DNA of 7,881 nucleotides, from assembly GCA_009774375.1 (NCBI GenBank), contig VSNO01000185.1, forward strand, positions 1 to 7,881. Reading direction: 5' to 3'. Source of the DNA: Lachnospiraceae bacterium (GTDB lineage: Bacteria > Bacillota > Clostridia > Lachnospirales > Lachnospiraceae). This document shows, piece by piece, positions 6,184 through 7,881 of the stretch. Made by a program: the position numbers and the translations under genes. The stretch's first letter is position 1. Each line of letters begins with the position of its first letter. The notes under the pieces are model-generated. The model saw only the letters and a list, made by a program, of their open reading frames with translations, was not told the origin of the DNA and made no database searches.

Positions 6184-6757
6184 AAGCAGTGACTCCCTCC
6201 AGCTTATGGCATTCCGTTTTGCGGCATGGATTCCCGCCTGCCATTTCAGACAGCTTCCCCTCAAATATCACGCGCAGCTTCCCGTACTCATAAAAATCCC
6301 TCGGCGTCACAAGCGAAAAATGCTTCTCTGCGATCTGGATCCCGTTTTCCTGCAGAACCCTCGCTATATAGGACGAACAGGTATACTGATCCCTGATGAA
6401 AAACGGGACGTTCATCAGAATAAACGGCAGCCCCAGCACTGCATAGTGAATGTGAAACCTTCTCTGATAATCCTCCTGCAGCCGCCTCATGACCCCTTTT
6501 TTCTGCGCCTCTGTGCATTCCAGTTCGCAGACGCGGTAATACGCCGCAGGAAATGCACGTAAGATGCGCTCCCTGTCCTCCTTCTCAAACCCTGCAAAGA
6601 CAGGGACCGCCGGATCGCGCCTCCCCACGCTGTACGCCTCCGTCAATTCCGCGTCCTGCGCGATCACGACATGAATATACCGCTGTCTCAAAAACCGCCG
6701 GATCAGCGCCGCAAAAAATCCCGGCGTGTCCACAAGGGCTATATACATATGTGCCAT
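6176..6757 (-). CDS. Putative permuted papain-fold (NlpC/P60, YiiX-like) enzyme
   Basis: This 193-residue protein has no certain family, but its pattern fits the circularly permuted NlpC/P60 or papain-like group (YiiX, YaeF, poxvirus G6R and LRAT relatives). In that group the catalytic His comes first and the Cys later. The N-terminal strand MYIALVDT leads to H29 in YIHVVIAQ, followed by AYSVGRR (41-47). The candidate nucleophile C127 sits in YTCSSYIARVLQENG, the usual CS-x-x-(V/I)-x-x-(L/V)-L-x-x-x-G helix, and SLVTPRDFYEYG (148-159) follows. There is no signal peptide or convincing membrane helix, so it is probably cytoplasmic. That disfavours cell-wall cleavage and allows a lipid or peptide substrate on the inner face of the membrane. 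AAGGAGAG supports the ATG at 6757, with a second ATG at 6748. It lies 29 bp after the glycosyltransferase and overlaps the flippase by 8 bp. Fold call moderate; chemistry unknown. Confidence 0.6.
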   Translation of the reverse strand: MAHMYIALVDTPGFFAALIRRFLRQRYIHVVIAQDAELTEAYSVGRRDPAVPVFAGFEKEDRERILRAFPAAYYRVCELECTEAQKKGVMRRLQEDYQRRFHIHYAVLGLPFILMNVPFFIRDQYTCSSYIARVLQENGIQIAEKHFSLVTPRDFYEYGKLRVIFEGKLSEMAGGNPCRKTECHKLEGVTAYE

Positions 6758-6786
6758 ACCAAACTCTCCTTCCCTTCAGATCCTTC

Positions 6787-7821
6787 CTATTGGAACTGGT
6801 AGATCTTCCTCGCCAGGCGGTAGCCGCCCACCGTCGCAAGCTTTCCCAGCTTTCCCGGAAGATTAGTAAATCCACTGAGTTTCGTATAGCGCAGCCGATA
6901 GTATAGTCCCGGATCGCTCCTCTTGATGTCCGACCAGAGCTCAAAATGCCTCGTTCTCGCCCGCTCATCCCCCCGGAGCAGCAGATGGATCGAAGAGATC
7001 GCCATCATGATCGAGATATTGCGGCACATATAATTTGCCAGCTTCGGATATCTCCTCCGCACCGCGTTCAGATCCACGCTCTCCGCCACCATCTTTGTCA
7101 CCCTGATCTGCTGTTCGATCCGCGCGATCAACACCTTCTCATTCACTGACTGGTCCTCCCTGCCCAGATAATACTGGTACAGATCGATATCCAGATAGCA
7201 GATCGACTCCACACAGGGCAGCGGGCAGTACGCAAAGAGATTGTCCACATAAAAAGTATGTTCGGGCAGAACGACTCCTGACTTTCTCAGGATATCCGTG
7301 CGGTAGACAAGCGCGTGCATCACCAGATACTGGGAGGGGCGGAACATGCCGATCTGATCCCAGGTGCACACTTTTCCCACAGGAAAAACATTTTTGTAAT
7401 GAATCGTCTTTTCCGTTCCTTCATCCAGATGATTGTATGTATAGTTGCAGACCACCAGATCAGGGCCAGATCCCGCCTCGCACCACCTTCCGATATTTTT
7501 CAGGAGCTCCAGATAAGCATCCTTCTCCAGCCAGTCATCGGAATCCACAACCTTAAAGTACATTCCCGAGGCAAGCGCGAGCCCGGTATTGACGCCGGAG
7601 CCATGCCCCCCGTTCTCCTTGTGCACCACCGTCACGATATCCGGAAACTGTCTGGCATAGCGCTCCGCGATCTCCCCCGTCCGATCCGTGGAACCGTCAT
7701 TGACGATGATGATCTCCACATTTTCCCCGCCGACGACCAGCGAGTCGACACAGCGCTCCAGATAATCCTCCGAATTAAAACAAGGTACAGTTATCGTTAA
7801 ATGTTTCATAGAAAATTTCAT
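6787..7821 (-). CDS. Family 2 glycosyltransferase
   Basis: This 344-residue GT-A fold enzyme transfers a sugar from a nucleotide-sugar donor to an unidentified acceptor. The N-terminal strand TITVPCFNSEDYLERCVDSL (9-28) is typical of the family. VNDGSTD (40-46) binds the nucleotide, and the metal-binding DxD is D93-S-D95 (VVDSDDW). NGGHGSGVNTG (70-80) is also characteristic. YVDNLF (191-196) probably carries the catalytic base D193. The C-terminal part (about 230-344) is helical with no clear membrane span, so it is likely a peripheral cytoplasmic enzyme. The frame is open to 7878. The ATG at 7857 overlaps the predicted -10 box, so transcripts from that promoter would start inside the longer version. 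The ATG at 7821, with a modest GGGAT Shine-Dalgarno, is preferred over the one at 7809. It is the first gene of the three-gene operon. Confidence 0.88.
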   Translation of the reverse strand: MKFSMKHLTITVPCFNSEDYLERCVDSLVVGGENVEIIIVNDGSTDRTGEIAERYARQFPDIVTVVHKENGGHGSGVNTGLALASGMYFKVVDSDDWLEKDAYLELLKNIGRWCEAGSGPDLVVCNYTYNHLDEGTEKTIHYKNVFPVGKVCTWDQIGMFRPSQYLVMHALVYRTDILRKSGVVLPEHTFYVDNLFAYCPLPCVESICYLDIDLYQYYLGREDQSVNEKVLIARIEQQIRVTKMVAESVDLNAVRRRYPKLANYMCRNISIMMAISSIHLLLRGDERARTRHFELWSDIKRSDPGLYYRLRYTKLSGFTNLPGKLGKLATVGGYRLARKIYQFQ

Positions 7822-7855
7822 AAAGATCCCATTTCTATTCTGAATTCTAAGAAAC

Positions 7856-7861
7856 ATTATA
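7856..7861 (-). promoter_or_regulatory. -10 box of the glycosyltransferase operon promoter
   Basis: A perfect TATAAT on the - strand (7861-7856) lies about 35 bp upstream of the chosen start at 7821. The matching -35 would fall at 7879-7884, mostly outside the window, so only half of the promoter can be judged. The TTGAAA at about 7873-7878 is too close (11 bp) to serve. Confidence 0.5.
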
Positions 7862-7881
7862 ACGGCTGTACCTTTCAAAAC

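Noticed and set aside
5897..6562. 221-codon + strand frame opposite the flippase and papain-like genes
   Set aside because: It is a shadow spanning the junction of two - strand genes that have their own ribosome binding sites and motifs.
7315..7800. 161-codon + strand frame opposite the glycosyltransferase
   Set aside because: It is antisense to the nucleotide-binding and DxD motifs and its product has no recognisable features.
1..7881. Mobile element, CRISPR array, tRNA or phage genes
   Set aside because: No transposase or integrase motifs, repeat-spacer pattern, tRNA-like fold or phage structural proteins were seen on either strand.

Overview
The window reads as chromosomal DNA of a low-to-mid GC Gram-positive anaerobe, most likely a Lachnospiraceae-type Clostridia. 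The grounds are protein style (BcrA-like ABC ATPase, OmpR-family regulator, UPF0104 flippase), strong GGAGG-type ribosome binding sites, sigma-A-like promoters and roughly half G+C by eye. This assignment is an inference; no rRNA or marker gene is present. There are no tRNA genes, CRISPR arrays, insertion sequences or broken genes. Seven genes are supported: one on the + strand and six on the - strand.

Left part (1-1786). A gene-free stretch of about 345 bases holds an edge hairpin, a near-consensus promoter (TTGAGT, 17 bp, TATACT) and a leader of about 170 nt with three consecutive hairpins. It precedes a cytoplasmic serine hydrolase of the beta-lactamase/CubicO class. This gene converges tail to tail with the next operon, with only 7 bp between stop codons and no visible terminator.

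Middle part (1794-5183, - strand). Two small operons form one resistance/response-type module. An ABC ATPase and a small ABC-2 permease overlap by 4 bp. They are driven by an extended -10 promoter with no good -35, preceded by two 10-bp direct repeats spaced by one helical turn. A long perfect hairpin follows, and then an OmpR-family response regulator and a histidine kinase that also overlap by 4 bp. The kinase has no membrane segment. The likely logic is that the two-component system controls the transporter; the direct repeats are a candidate regulator site. The substrate is unknown, but peptide antibiotics such as bacitracin or lantibiotics are the usual substrates of BcrA-like relatives.

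Right part (5152-7881, - strand). A three-gene operon encodes a family-2 glycosyltransferase, a small protein that looks like a permuted papain-fold (NlpC/P60, YiiX or LRAT-like) enzyme, and a UPF0104-type polytopic membrane protein related to the MprF flippase domain. Tight spacing (29 bp, then an 8-bp overlap) suggests one pathway, plausibly synthesis, modification and translocation of a glycolipid or lipid-linked glycan. A TATAAT box at the window edge appears to be the operon promoter and fixes the glycosyltransferase start. No terminator is seen before the ABC operon, so read-through into it is possible.
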